Shown: positions 47,550 to 59,373 of the stretch, piece by piece
Numbering within the stretch: the stretch's first letter is position 1
Layout of the letters: every line of letters starts with the position of its first letter
Source of the DNA: Capitulum mitella
Lineage: Eukaryota > Arthropoda > Thecostraca > Pollicipedomorpha > Pollicipedidae
Direction of reading: 5' to 3'
DNA length: 64,000 bases
NCBI GenBank assembly: GCA_030062745.1
Contig: CP099839.1
Location: forward strand, 32,842,904-32,906,903
Position numbers and translations under genes: made by a program
The notes under the pieces: model-generated
The model's database searches: none
Told to the model about the DNA's origin: nothing
What the model saw: the letters and a program-made list of their open reading frames with translations, nothing else

Positions 47550-48760
47550 TCACGTACCCGATATACCTGGCACGTGGGCCCCACATGTGGATGCTTCCCA
47601 CGTGTGATACACGTAGCGATCCACAGGCACGTGTTTCGGTTTGAACTCGGGACCTCGGAGAGCCGTCAGGAGTGACCTATGCGGCTGAAATTGGATGAGT
47701 AGATAGACCAGCATAAGGGCTATCCAACGGTATCCCACATGATCGGCATAGCGGAACGGGTTACGTGCAGCGCACGTTCGTCTCTTTTCCACCAGTGTTT
47801 GTTATGGGCCAATTGCCGAGATGCAAACGGCGCAGTCTGGTGCAATGATGACGCGATATAAAGCTTCGATTCTGACCCAAAACCCACCGTGCAACGCGTT
47901 GGTTTGTCTCTAGGGTACTCGCTTTTGTGGTTGGCGCCCACGTGCGATCCAAGTGGCGATCCACGAGCAGGTGTTGCGATTTGGACTCGGCTTCCGAGTG
48001 CCGTCGGCAGTGGCCTAGGCTGTGGAAATTTGGTGGGTAGATAGACCCGTACTAGGGCTATCCAACGATATTGCACATGGTTGACATGGTCCAACGGGTT
48101 ACGTGCAACGCACGTGCGTCTCTTTTACACCCCTGTTGTTTGCGGGACCCACGTGCTGACGTGTACCCCTTTGCCATTCACACGTTTGGTATGGGAACCG
48201 TTGGTGCTAGAGGCGCCAAATTTTGTGGTGGGCTGCAAAGCCACGAACGCCATCAAGGACGATCAAAATTTATGGCCTCAGTGGCAAGATGTCATCCATT
48301 TGAGCCATGCATTTTGTTGGATTTGGGATCCTCCGTTTGCGGGAAGTTTGCGATACCTACTTTAGTACCTTTATCAAGATAAAAGTGCTAAGGGTGTGTA
48401 GAGGCACAGGTCTGCGTGCGGTACAAAGCTTCTGGTTTGACCCAGCTCAACCGTGTAACGCATTGTTGTGCTTCTAGGGGTGTAAAAGAGGCGCGCGTGC
48501 GCTGCACGCGACCCGCTGAACCATGCCGATCATGCGGAGTGTCGTTGGATAGCCCTAGTGCTGGTCTATCTTTCTACCTAATTTCAGCGGCCTAGGTCAC
48601 TTATGACGGTACTCAGAGGCCCGCGGATCCAAATCGAAACACGTGCCTGTGGATCGCCACGTGGATTGCACGCGGGTGCCGACAACAAGAGCGGGTATCC
48701 GCAAGTTGGGCCCACGTTGTCACCAAGTCTTGAGTCAACAGCACCCACCGTTTGATCTGT
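47550..48760. repeat. E-box-rich repeat cluster, direct and inverted units
   Basis: A ~220-bp unit (GCGATCCA(C), then GGGCTATCCAACG and GGGTTACGTGCA(A/G)CGCACG) occurs on the plus strand at about 47570-47795 and 47930-48140. It recurs inverted at about 48475-48700, where GATAGCCCTAGTGCTGGTC is the complement. A linked block with AAAGCTTC...GACCCA...CCGTG(C/T)AACGC is at 47855 and 48420. CACGTG palindromes recur. No coding region or transposase was identified. Confidence 0.7.
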
Positions 48761-49489
48761 ACCCGTGATTAACGGAGTTCTGCAGAGGTCCGGCTCGCGC
48801 CGCGTGGCACGTGCCACGTGCCACGAATCGCTTCGAAACCTACACCATAATCTCTCCGCCGAGTCAGCGCACCCGATGGTGCCACTTGTGTCCTCATCAG
48901 CTGGCGCGTCCGGGCGTTAGTCACTCGGAAGCTTGGACGCATTGACCGACTTACTGACGAACACCTCGATCTGAACTTTCCCGACAGACCGCCATGCATG
49001 AAATCTCATTCGCTTGAAGTGTGCAAAGCGCGCTTTTAGCCCCATCGATTTTTTATTATTAGTCGAATATTAATGACTTCATTCAACCACGCTATGCATA
49101 GGTTTCCTTTTAACACAAAATTGTTTATTCAGAACTATAGTTCGTTTTAATCAAAGGGCCATTTCCTTCAAGTGCTCAATTTTTTTGCCACGTGGATCGA
49201 ATGGGAACTATACCTCGGCTAATCTTTTTTTATTAAAAAAAACTGATGTTCAGTACAAAAGTGAATTGTCCACCTATGCGTTCTAGGGTGCTTTGCATGA
49301 ACATTTATGATTTGGGCTGGTAAAGGAAATAACCGTTTGAAAAAAAAACAGCTATAGTTATGAAAGTTAATAATGCGAACAATGTAGAAACGATAGTTTG
49401 CAGTTTGATTCAAACTTAAGATAATTCGGCATGAGGCGGACTGGCAGCCTAGTTATTTTTTCCTTGTTGCCATGATAAACAAGGTGCAA

Positions 49490-49695
49490 GAGCGTTTTTC
49501 TCACTCATCTCTACGGAACCGAAAAATTATTTCGTAACAAGAAACGTAAGGAGATTTTTTCCAAGATGTTGCGTCGTTGTTCTTTACTGATATAGTTTTC
49601 AAAATGTAAAGGTCCAATGAAATCCATGATCTTTTGGCTGGTAAACAATGTTCACATTGCCTAACCTTGAAAGTCGCCACTATTCGCGTCAAGAT
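49490..49695. repeat. Dispersed repeat, copy 2 (unknown family)
   Basis: Diverged relative of 40150-40345; see that entry for shared motifs. Confidence 0.55.
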
Positions 49696-50119
49696 TCCGT
49701 TTTTTTCTACTCACCATCTATTATCAGATGGCCAGGAGTGCTCCCGCCCCAATCCACCACGACGCAAATCATCTTACGTTAACTCCCAGGGAAATCAAAG
49801 TTGTAAAATGCAAGTCGTGGCATTCCCTGCTAAGGAAGAAAGTAAAAACAATGCTCATTTGCAAAATATCGCCCTTATTAGTATGTGTTCATCGACATGA
49901 GGGAAAGCAGTCTCGGCCAAGAAACCTCCGACTATCCACTAACCCATTTCCATAAACTGAAGTTCAGTGTTGGTGTAAGCAAAATATTAGTTACTTCCTT
50001 CTTGAGGCGGGCGGAAACACTCGGAGGCCCCTACTCATCACAGTCCGACCACTGGGGCAGCCCACCAGAACTAAGCAAATCTTGTTATCCGGTGGGCCAC
50101 TCCAGCGCCAGTCAGTTGA

Positions 50120-50165
50120 TAGCGGTGGCCTTATTTAGGCCACCGCTAAAAATAAAAAAAAAAAA
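50120..50165. repeat. Perfect 12-bp hairpin followed by A-run
   Basis: TAGCGGTGGCCT (50120-50131) is complementary to AGGCCACCGCTA (50137-50148), with a 5-base loop, followed by AAATAAAAAAAAAAAAA. Looks like a bacterial terminator but lies in eukaryotic DNA; the A-run may be a retroposon tail. Confidence 0.8.
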
Positions 50166-50224
50166 CACGCGTCACCCATTCAGACGATTCATGCATGAAA
50201 AGAATTACACTCTTACACATCCAC

Positions 50225-50400
50225 AGGTAAACAGACACACAGGCACAGACACCCACGTACTCACGCATCCACGCACGCAAACACGGACGCACGCAGTCAC
50301 GCGCGCACACACGCACGCACGCGCACGCACATGCACGCCCACCCACACGTATATGCACATACAAACCTACGCACCCACAGACATACGAAAAATACACTCA
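50225..50400 (+). repeat. Degenerate CA/CACG simple repeat
   Basis: Purine/pyrimidine alternating ACACGCACG-type repeat over about 175 bases. It creates open frames on both strands that are rich in Cys/Val on one strand and Thr/His on the other. Confidence 0.9.
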
Positions 50401-51239
50401 AAACAATGAAGCAAGCAAATGCACGAACACTGACTTACACCATACAGACACACAAAGGCACATGCGTTATGCATCATCTTACATTTAATAGCACATAAAC
50501 ACTACCCACAGTTTTGGATATATTTGAAGTCATTATTAAGCAAGGAACGAGCAGACATTAAATAAGAATAAAAATAACGCTAAGTTAGAAAAAATACACT
50601 CAGTCCACAGCCCGCCGCAGAACGGCAAGGTGGGCCCTGGCCCCCTCCGTAATGCCGCTAGGAACGGCCGCTGGACCGGCGTGACATCCGGCTGGATCAC
50701 CGGCTGCCGTCACGCCGCTACAGCATGGTAAGGCGGGCCTGGGTCCCGTCGCTGATGCCGCTGTGGACGGCCGCTGGGCCGCCGTCACAGCCGTCTAGGT
50801 AGTCGGCTGCCGTCCCGCCGCCACAGCGCGACAGGGCGGGCCCGGGCTCCGTCCCAATATCGCTTTGCGGAGTTCCCTCTTCCATTGGGTAGTACCTGAC
50901 CTGTTTTGGAAGTGTTTCTTCTGTACGTACGCGGAAACCGCCCTTGATCCCCACTATGGGTCATTTACACTGCTCTGTATTGGCGTAACCAGGATTTTTT
51001 TCAAGGAGTCGTAGAGGAAGAGGGGGGCCCCATTGCCGAAGTGGCCCCTTGGAACACTACGGAGCCCATGGCCAGAGGCATCATTTTGTTTAATGATTTT
51101 TTTTTGGGGGGGGGGGCAGATTGAGACCACAACCTAGTCTCCCCCAGATGTGAGTTTTTCAGCCGATTTTGGGTACTTTGTTTTGACCGACAGTAGTTGT
51201 CCAAAAACAACGATTTATAGAAAATATTTGGTTTACTTA

Positions 51240-51243
51240 TATG

Positions 51244-51290
<47 letters not shown>
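51240..51290. repeat. (TA)n microsatellite
   Basis: About 48 bases of TA/AT dinucleotide, preceded by imperfect TATATATACATA. Confidence 0.95.
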
Positions 51291-51292
<2 letters not shown>

Positions 51293-51479
51293 GCATACAT
51301 ACATAAACTCAGGGTGACGTTTCGTGAAAATGATAGGAGTCCTTCCTCGCATTTATCCAAAGTGTCAGAGTTTTTTGTGGTGCCATGAAGTAGAGCGTCC
51401 TTGATATTCCAGAAAACGTCTATAACATTAAGGAAAAATTTTTAAGCCACGCTAGCGTATTGTTAAGAGTTACTCTGAA

Positions 51480-54240
51480 AATACGGCGATCAAGGGCCTA
51501 ATCAGAGAGCTGAGGGCCCGCAAATAACTGCAGTGCGCCCTCTAGATAAATTCAAGACGGAGCCCTCCCCATGGTCTTAGGGACCCTCCTTGAATTTATC
51601 TCGAGGGCTCATTGTAGTTTTTCGTGGAACCATCAAGCTTTTTGAGAGAGCTTTTGGTTTCTTTAAAGGGTCCACAAACATTTCCTCGTCAGGCCTAAGA
51701 TTCCGTTCCTAAATATGGGTCCCCTGAAGGTACGAAAAGCCCATCGAAAGGTTTAAGAGGTCCACAGACATTTCAATGGGTCCTCTTAATGAATTCAAGC
51801 AGGAGTATCTCTCCTTAACCCTATTCCCGGAGGGCTAGACGGTATGGCCGATTCCCGGCAGGGGGGGGCGGATTCGGCCCCCCCCCCTGAGATCTCGAGA
51901 ACTACTTATCCGATTTCATCGCAACAAACGGCAATCGATTTGCCGTGACGTGAACTACATTTTTATAAAAAGAAATTGTCAAAATTTTGAAATTTGTGGA
52001 TACAGGGGGGCAAAAATGTCAAAATGGGGGGTACTTTTTGACTTCTTATAACTCCGTTGTTTATGGACCGATTTCGATGAAACTGGCATCAATCGAGAGA
52101 TTATGGATAGGGCTTTTACCATGGGTATGCAAATTTGAAATTTTGAGAAAATTCATGGGCGTTCACAGGGTTTCAAAAATAGGGGGATTAGTTTTCTAAT
52201 AACGGAATGAACAAAAGAGGCCAAAACACTTTTTTAGCTTCTGCTAGTCATGTTATGCTAAAGAAGTACAAATCGCATTACAATGTTGGTATAATGTTAG
52301 CATAGGCGGTGCCAGGGACATGAAAAAGGGGGAACTGTCATGGTCACACGTTCTTCACATCAACTTGTGACCTTTGACCTTAAATGACCTCTAGTGACCT
52401 AGGGGTCACCTGGAACGATGTCGTGTGCATTCAATACTATCTGTAAACGTTTTTAATTGATTAAATTCACTCTATTCCAAAAAAATCATTTTTTGGCTTT
52501 TGCGATATAGGGTACGTGCACTGACATTTTACGTCATAGCTCCGTGACCCGACCTGATATCAAGCTGAAACTTGGTACACAAGTAGAGGACATCTTTCTA
52601 CGTCATATATATTCTGGGTTTGGCATTTGAAAAAACGGGGCCGGAATTATTGCGAAAAAACAAATTTTTACTTTTGACCTTGACCTGACCTTGTAAAGTG
52701 ACCTCAGATAAACAAAATTACATATGCACATTTCCCAACTATTGAGCTATATATTCATATAAAGCTTTAAGTTCTATCTTAAAAACTCTGTTTTTGGCAG
52801 ACATTTTCCTTTTGCCCTCAACATGGCCAAAAATGACCTGAGGTGCCTCCCAAAAACGTTGCCTGGCTCCGCCCCTGAGCAAAATAGAATTTCGAAATTT
52901 CGTCACGGCGCGTAGAAGGAATAGCTAGGAAAAGTCACCAAGTTTCGTGAAGCTGCGTTAAAAAGCCTGGAATTGGCAAGCAAAAAACCCGAGGGGGGGG
53001 CGGATTCCGCCCCCCCCCTGCCGGGAATAGGGTTAAATTTGTGTAGTGTCTATTAGAGCTTTTGTGGCATCCTAAACGTTTGCGGAGTGCCCTTGACATT
53101 TTCAGAGGGTCCCTGAAGCATTTTCTCGTCCAGTTCACCCTTTTTAGAGTATTTGAGGTGCCCCTAAAAATACCAGATATTCCAAATAAACCTAAGGAGG
53201 GCCCCTGGAACGCCACAGAGGTCTCTTTTTTTAGAGATCCATTGAGTTTGTGTGGAATCTTAAGCCTTTCGAGAGGTCCCTTAATGCTTTCAGAGGGCGC
53301 TTAACACATTTCCTCATCCGGTTAGAAACTCCTATCTCGAATGTTTCATAGACCTTTCGAAATACCATTGGGCCCTTCAAATGTTTGACGGCCACACAAA
53401 AACCCCAATGAACCCTCGAGAGAAATTCAGTGAGAGACCCTCATATCTTAGGAACCCCTCTTTGGATGCCTCTCAAGGGCCCTTATAGTTTTTCTGTGGG
53501 GACCTCGATCTTTTCAAGGGTCCTTGATGTTTTTAAAGGGACCTCAAGCATTTCCTCGTCCGGTGCATCCTTTCCTAAATGTCTGAGGTGCCCCCTGAAA
53601 ATATCAAGGTAAGTCAATATCAAATGAATCCAATGACTTCTTTTCCAGGAGTTTAAAGGAATTTTATTTCAAAGGGATTCTTCGAGCCTGAGGGAGGACC
53701 CCTCCTTGATCTAGTTTAAAGGGCCTTTCGGAGTTTTGTGGGCCCTCAAGCGTTTCGACAAATCCCTGGGTGTTTTCAGGGGCCACTCAAACGAAACTTC
53801 GTCCGATCCACAACTCCCTTTCCGAATGTTCTGAGCCTCTGAAACATTTTGGGGTGTCGCAAAAAAGTCAACGAGTCCTCGACATGAATTAAAGTAGGAA
53901 CTCTCAGGCCCAGGAGAGGGTCATTCCTTCAGGTCATCCAAAGGGCCCAGGGAAGTTTTTTTAACCCCGAGCTTTTGAGGCAACCCTTGATATTTTCAGA
54001 GGCCTCTCGAATATTTTTTCATGGTTCCCTCAACCGTTTCCTCGTTCATTCAAAAATCCACTTCCGATTATTTGAGGGGATCCCTGAGAATGTTTGAGGT
54101 GGGGCGTAAGGCCGGAGGAGAACCCTTTTGGATTCCTTTAGAGGATACCGTTAAATTCATCTGGGGGGTCCATTAGGATATGCTGTTGGGCCCTGGAGCT
54201 TTTGAGGGTGCCCTTACTATTTTTAGAGAGCACTGACACT
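51480..54240. repeat. ~240-bp degenerate tandem array, interrupted by TTAA element E
   Basis: A CATTTCCTCGTCCG-like block, each preceded by a TTTTNAGGGG(T)CC block, recurs near 51683, 53125, 53310, 53550, 53788 and 54035. Spacing is about 185-245 bases. Removing element E (1218 bases with one TTAA) puts the first two blocks about 224 apart, so the array existed before E inserted. Confidence 0.75.
51819..53032 (-). mobile_element. TTAA element copy E (full length, 1214 bp)
   Basis: TTAA at 51815-51818 and 53033-53036; ends CCCTATTCCCGG...CCGGGAATAGGG. The inner left end has the second TTCCCGGCAGGGG copy and a G7/C9 palindrome. The right end has a perfect palindrome GGGGGGGGCGGATTCCGCCC at 52993. 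It is the best-preserved copy, with DR1-like TGACCTTTGACC near 52369 and AGGTCA tandem near 52675. Confidence 0.92.
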
Positions 54241-54249
54241 GACACTAAC

Positions 54250-55234
54250 CAATGTCTGCCAAAAACAGCGTTTTTAAGATGGAACTTAAAGCTTGAAATA
54301 AATGTATAGCTAAATAGTTGCGCAATTTGCAGATACAATTTTGTTCCTTTGAGGTCACTGCAAGGTCAGGTCAAGGTCAAAAGTCAAAATTTGGTCTTAT
54401 AGTAATAACTTTGACGCTATTTTTTTGAAATGCAAACCCGGAACATATATGACGTAGAAGATACCCTCTACCTGTGTATCAAGTTTCAGCTTGATATCAG
54501 GTCGAGTCACGGAGCCATGACATAAAATGTCAGTGCGCGTGCCCTATATCACAATAGACATAAAATGAAATTTTTGAAATACAGTGAATTAAACTGATTG
54601 AAAACGTTTACAGACAATATCAAATGTAAACGAAATCATTCCAAGTGACTCCAAGGTCACTGGACGTCATTTAAGGCCAAAGGTCACAAGTTAACCTGAG
54701 GAGCATATGACCATGACTGTTCCCCCTTTTTCATGTCCCTGACACCGCCTATGCTAACATTTTGCAAACATTGTAATACGATTTGTACTTGTTTAGCATG
54801 GCATGATTAGCAGAAGCCAAAAAATGCTTTTAACTTTTTTCTTAATTCAGTTTTTCGGAAAATTAATCCTCCTTTTTTAAAGCCCTGTGAACGCCCATGA
54901 ATTTTCCTAAAATTTCAAATGTGTGTATCAATGGTAAAAATCCTATCCATAATCTCTCGATTCGCTTCAATTTCATTGAAATCGGTCCATAAACAACAGA
55001 GTTATAAGAAGTCCAAAAATACCCCTGATTTTGACATTTTTGCCCCCTGTATCCACACCTTTCAAAATTTTGAAAATTTCTTTTTATAAAAATGTAGCTG
55101 CACATCATGGCAAATCGATTGTTATTTGTTGCGATGAAATCGGATGTGTAGTTCTCGAGATCCCTCGGAGGGGCCGAATCGCCCCCCCCCCCTGCCGAGA
55201 ATCGACCATACCGTCTTGCCCTCCGGGAATAGGG
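54250..55234 (+). mobile_element. TTAA element copy F (left end lost)
   Basis: Begins abruptly at AATGTCTGCCAAAAACAGCG and continues collinear with the family to GGGAATAGGG at 55225-55234, followed by TGAA where TTAA is expected. Left third missing. Confidence 0.85.
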
Positions 55235-55262
55235 TGAAGGCAAATGCCAGGGGCCCTTCGTT

Positions 55263-55870
55263 CCCGACATTCCCGAAACACCGACACCATCCCATGGCAG
55301 GAAGACCTTTCCTGGCTGGCGGCTCCTTTGCAGAGGAGCATCCTTCCCGGTACTGGCTTTTTGGTAGACACATACCGGGGGCCCCATTTACCTTTCCCGG
55401 TATTCGCTTTTTGGTAGGTACATACCGGGGGCACCACTTACCTTTCCCGGTCAGGAGCACCCTGCTGTCTTCTAGAGGGGTCTTTGGGTGTGGTCTGGAA
55501 ACCAGTTGCGGAGGAGTGAGTATGTTTCGCTTTCCCGGCCAGAAGGGTCCCTTGAGGGGAATACCAGAGGGCCGCGTCGTGGGCCATCCGGACACACCGA
55601 CACCATCCCATGGCAGGAGGACCTTTCTTGACTGGCGGCTCCTCTGCAGAGGAGCGTCCTTTCCGGTACTCGCCTTTTGGTAGGTACATGCCGGGGGCCC
55701 TATTCACCTCTCCCGGCCAGGGACACCCCGCTACCTGCCAGAGCGGTCTTTGCTTGTGGTCTGTGGGCATTTTGCGGAGGAGTGGGTTTGCCCTCCCCGG
55801 CCGGGGGGGACCTTCAGGCCAATGCTGGGAGCCCCTGCGTGGACTGAAAATTTTCGGGGGGGCCCACTAC
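55263..55870 (+). repeat. ~316-bp tandem duplication with a 51-bp sub-repeat
   Basis: ACACCGACACCATCCCATGG occurs at 55278 and 55594, followed in both by GGCGGCTCCTYTGCAGAGGA, TTTTGGTAG, ACATRCCGGGGGC, TTTCCCGG and GGAGGAGTG blocks. In the first unit TTTTTGGTAG...CCGGGGGC is repeated at a 51-base distance (about 55358 and 55409). It starts right after the terminus of copy F. Confidence 0.85.
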
Positions 55871-55879
55871 CCCTAGGAT

Positions 55880-57700
55880 TCCGATGTAAATTAGTAATTT
55901 TCCTGTAAATTAAATTTTATTTAATTTACAGTAATTAATTAAATTAAAACGTTGGTGCTGCTTTGGTAACTACTCTCTGTAGTGCATCCAACTTTTTTCA
56001 TCTAACTAGCAGGGAGTTCCGTGACATTGCGTTTCTTTTTCCCTATCGGAGGTGTTCACGTAAGGTGCTTTTTGTCGCGGAGACTGAGGGAAAAGAGCAC
56101 TGCTCGTCGTCTGTTTATGGGCGGCAGACTTAAAATCGACCATTGTGTATGCTCCATTTTGAGGAGACGCAGCATTTTCAAATAACGACCCGGGTTGATC
56201 TCAGTTGATTTTGCCCACGCCAACCCCTCATTGCTTTGTGTAAGTTAACCACACAGACTAAGCTTTTGCAAAAAAAATATTTGAGATCGGTTTTGTAAAT
56301 TTTGAGAAATGAGGGGCGCTGGATGTCCTACGTATCTATTCCACGTTTCACCTCGTTTGGCCTCGACTGGCTCGACCCTGGTCATTGAATTACGGGGCTG
56401 TAGAATCATCGTGTATACTGTCGTCCCACAAAATTTCGCTGTAATTGATCTTTGCCTATCGTTCCCTCTGGTGATGTGTTGTATCCGGCCTCACCATCAC
56501 GTGGTCAGTGACGTCGCTCATGTGCTGGGGAAGCACTGGCCTGACCATCAGTGGTGGGCCAGACCTGGCCTGACCATCATGTCCTGGGCCGCATCTGATC
56601 TGTGGCGTGATCATGACATGCCGGACCAGACCTGGTCTCTGGCCTGACTATCTTTGGCGGGCCAAATCAGGCCCATGACTAGACCGTCCCGTACTGGGCC
56701 AGAACTGGCCTGACCACCACGCCCTGGACGAAGCCTATCCCGTAGCCTAACCATCACGTGACGAGTGAGGCCTGACCGGTTGGCCGACGGTACGCGCCGA
56801 GCTGTGCCGACCTCGGTACGGCCGGAGCCGGCCACGTGACGTCGTCTGACCGCCAGTCGGCGCCGCGTGTCGGGCGCATGACGTCTTTGCGGCGTGACGC
56901 GGAGCACAGCACGGTCGGCGTTGGTCACGATCCGAGGTATGAGTCACAGCCGAACCGGACTCGTCCTACCCTCCCATATGCCTACGCCGATACGGGGAAT
57001 CTGAAGGTGACGGTAAAGATTACAGGGATCACGCAAAAAAAACGGCAGGGTTGTTTATTGTAACGTTAAATGGAAGAGAACAAGCATACCATGCATGGAT
57101 GATTTTTATTGGGGTAAAAGCACCCAAAAATATCCCCATGAATGTTGTGCATTTCTTAGAAATGCGTATTTCCTCCACCTTTCCTCGCAGTCATCCCATT
57201 TTAATGAGCTTGTACCGAAACATGCAGATTTTTATCAGGGTAGCTCGTTTGTTCCTTTTTTGGCAGAACATTTAGCAACCGCTCGACCCACATTCGGCTT
57301 GAAAGTATCACTGGCAACGATTGCCTGACTGCATTGATCGCCGAAATCGTGTACCAGGATCGCGAAATCGTATGCCATGATCGCAAAACATAGCCATGTT
57401 AAAAAGAACAGCCAAGTAACCAGTGTAAATGGAGTGGAAATTTGAGTGAAATAAAAAGCAGCGAAAGTCGTCTGAGCCGACGTAAAGTGTGTTATCTCTC
57501 GTGGATTTTCTGCTTCTTAGAAACAACGTAACATTCCTATCTGAGCGCTAGTATTTATGTAATGATGCGCTTTATTTCTGTCCCATTTTACTAGATTCCC
57601 TGCAAATCTGTATTTGCCAAACAGTGTTCATTTTGTCTTTTTATATGGTTAGCCCTGCCCTTAGTTGCTCCGGCCAGGGCGGATGTGTTTTTTTTTACTC
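55880..57700. other. Intergenic, short-repeat stretch, no gene seen
   Basis: 55.9-56.0 kb is TTTAATTTA-rich. 56.48-56.77 kb has about six degenerate GGCCTGACCATCA units at irregular 20-70 base spacing. 56.77-56.95 kb is GC-rich. No gene recognised in either strand. Confidence 0.6.
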
Positions 57701-57705
57701 GTTAA

Positions 57706-59047
57706 TTCTCTTCCCCTGTGGGGGACTTCAGAAGCCGCCCTGCTGTTTTTTTTTTTTTGTATTTTTGCTCGCAATGCCCAGGTTTTTTGAAGCAGCTTCG
57801 CGAAACTTGGTCGCTTTTCCTATCTACCTTTTTCGTCTTGTGGAAAATTTTCTTGATTTTATTTTCCCAGCGGAGGAGCCAGACCATTCTTTGGGAGGGG
57901 TACCTCAAGGAATGTCGGAACCTTTGTGGAGTTGGGAGGGGCGAGGGGCAGACGTGATTATTTCTCGTGTCTTTCCATGCACCGCCAGAGGTTTAATGTT
58001 AAATGTTGCCCAAAGTTTGGAGGGGGAGGGGGGTAGCTACCCTTGCCCCCGGTTCCGACGTCCTTGGGTACCTCAGACCGGTTTTGGCATTATTGAAAGT
58101 GAAAGTGAAATAACTGCCAGAAAAAGAGTTCTTTAGGTAGCACTTAAAACACCAGAAGAGCTTATAGACAAATGACTGGGCCATCAGACAAAATGTCCTG
58201 AAATCACTTCACGAGGTCGGGCCGAGGTCAAAAGTCAGAACTAGTTTATGTTAATTCTTCTACGCTAATTTTCAGAATAAGGAAATCCGCAGTATATATC
58301 ACTCACCACAGCGAAATCTTCTTTCCAGTTTCATTTCGATATCGGGTCGGTCCACGGTGCCATGACCTAAAACCTCCGCGCACGTACGCTGTATCGCGAC
58401 AGTCATAATCGGGGCGTTTAGAAACATCGACAATTTTAAATGATTACAATCGTTTTTCAACACTTTGAAATGATCCCCAGGCTAGTTCATGTGACTCTGA
58501 GGTCATCTGTCGCCATTGGTTGTGAGGTGTCGTGATGAATACACGACCATGACAGCTCGCTCTTTTTTATGCCTCTGGCGCCGCTTATGCCAGTATTATG
58601 CAAGCAGTGTAATACGATTTGTGCTTCTAAAGTACAAGATGACCAGTCAGTAATGAAGGCTGAAAAGGCGTTTTAATCTGTTTGTGAATTCAGTTTTGAA
58701 GTAGATATCCCTCCCATTTTTAAGTACTGTGAACGCTTGTGAGTTTTTTTCCATTCAGTTGGCTCACGATTTATGCCAGTTGCATCCAAATCGGTCTATA
58801 GTTGCCGAAATTATGATCAGTTCAAAAACACCCCTTTCCTGGCGCTTTTGCTCCTCTGTATCCACCCCTTGCAAAATTTTCAAGACTTTTATTACAAGAC
58901 GGGAGTTTACGTCGTGGCGAATCGATTGTTGTTTGTTACGATGAAATCGTACGGATAGTTCTCGAGATCTCGGGGGGGGGAGGGGCGGAAGCCGAGTACC
59001 CCCCGCATACGGGAATGCATCCTAGCGTTATGGGTACGAGAATAGGG
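57706..59047 (+). mobile_element. TTAA element copy H (diverged, 1342 bp)
   Basis: TTAA at 57702-57705 and 59048-59051. It shares the CTTCAGAAG variant with copy I and the interior order (CAGGTTTTTTGAAGCAGCTTC, GGTCAAAAGTCAGAAC, TTTCATTTCGATATCGGGTC), but with many substitutions and an insertion around 57900-58070. The right terminus is GAATAGGG and the left terminus is decayed. Confidence 0.7.
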
Positions 59048-59373
59048 TTAAACCGTGTTACGAGGCTCAGGCAGAGGTAAAATATTTCGCTGGTCTTCCT
59101 GCTGTGAAGGGTGGTATGTGTCCTTTACGTTTCAGACACCAAAACGATATGGAGTCGACTTCGTGGCGGCACTGCATGATACAGTACCCTGATGTGACAA
59201 TCTGTGTGCTGTGGCGTACCGTTACCATGTTCATACTGTGCTAAAGCATGAACCGATGGGTTCATCTGTTGTGAGACACGTGTCGATGGTAATGTTCTGC
59301 ACACGGAAGGCAAGGGCGATGCTGATGCATTATAAATGGGCAAAGAAAGCAAAAGCCCATCGGGACCATTTAA

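Larger units (their letters stand above)
48761..51480. other. Intergenic, mostly unrecognised
   Basis: Holds the second copy of a diverged dispersed repeat (49490-49695), a 12-bp hairpin with an A-run (50120-50165), a long CACG/ACGC-rich simple-repeat tract (50225-50400), a GC-rich stretch with repeated CCGTC/CCGCTG motifs (50590-50860) and an AT microsatellite (51240-51290). No gene was seen. Confidence 0.6.

Noticed and set aside
50146-50397. Cys/Val-rich 83-codon minus-strand frame
   Set aside because: Translation of a CACG-type simple repeat.
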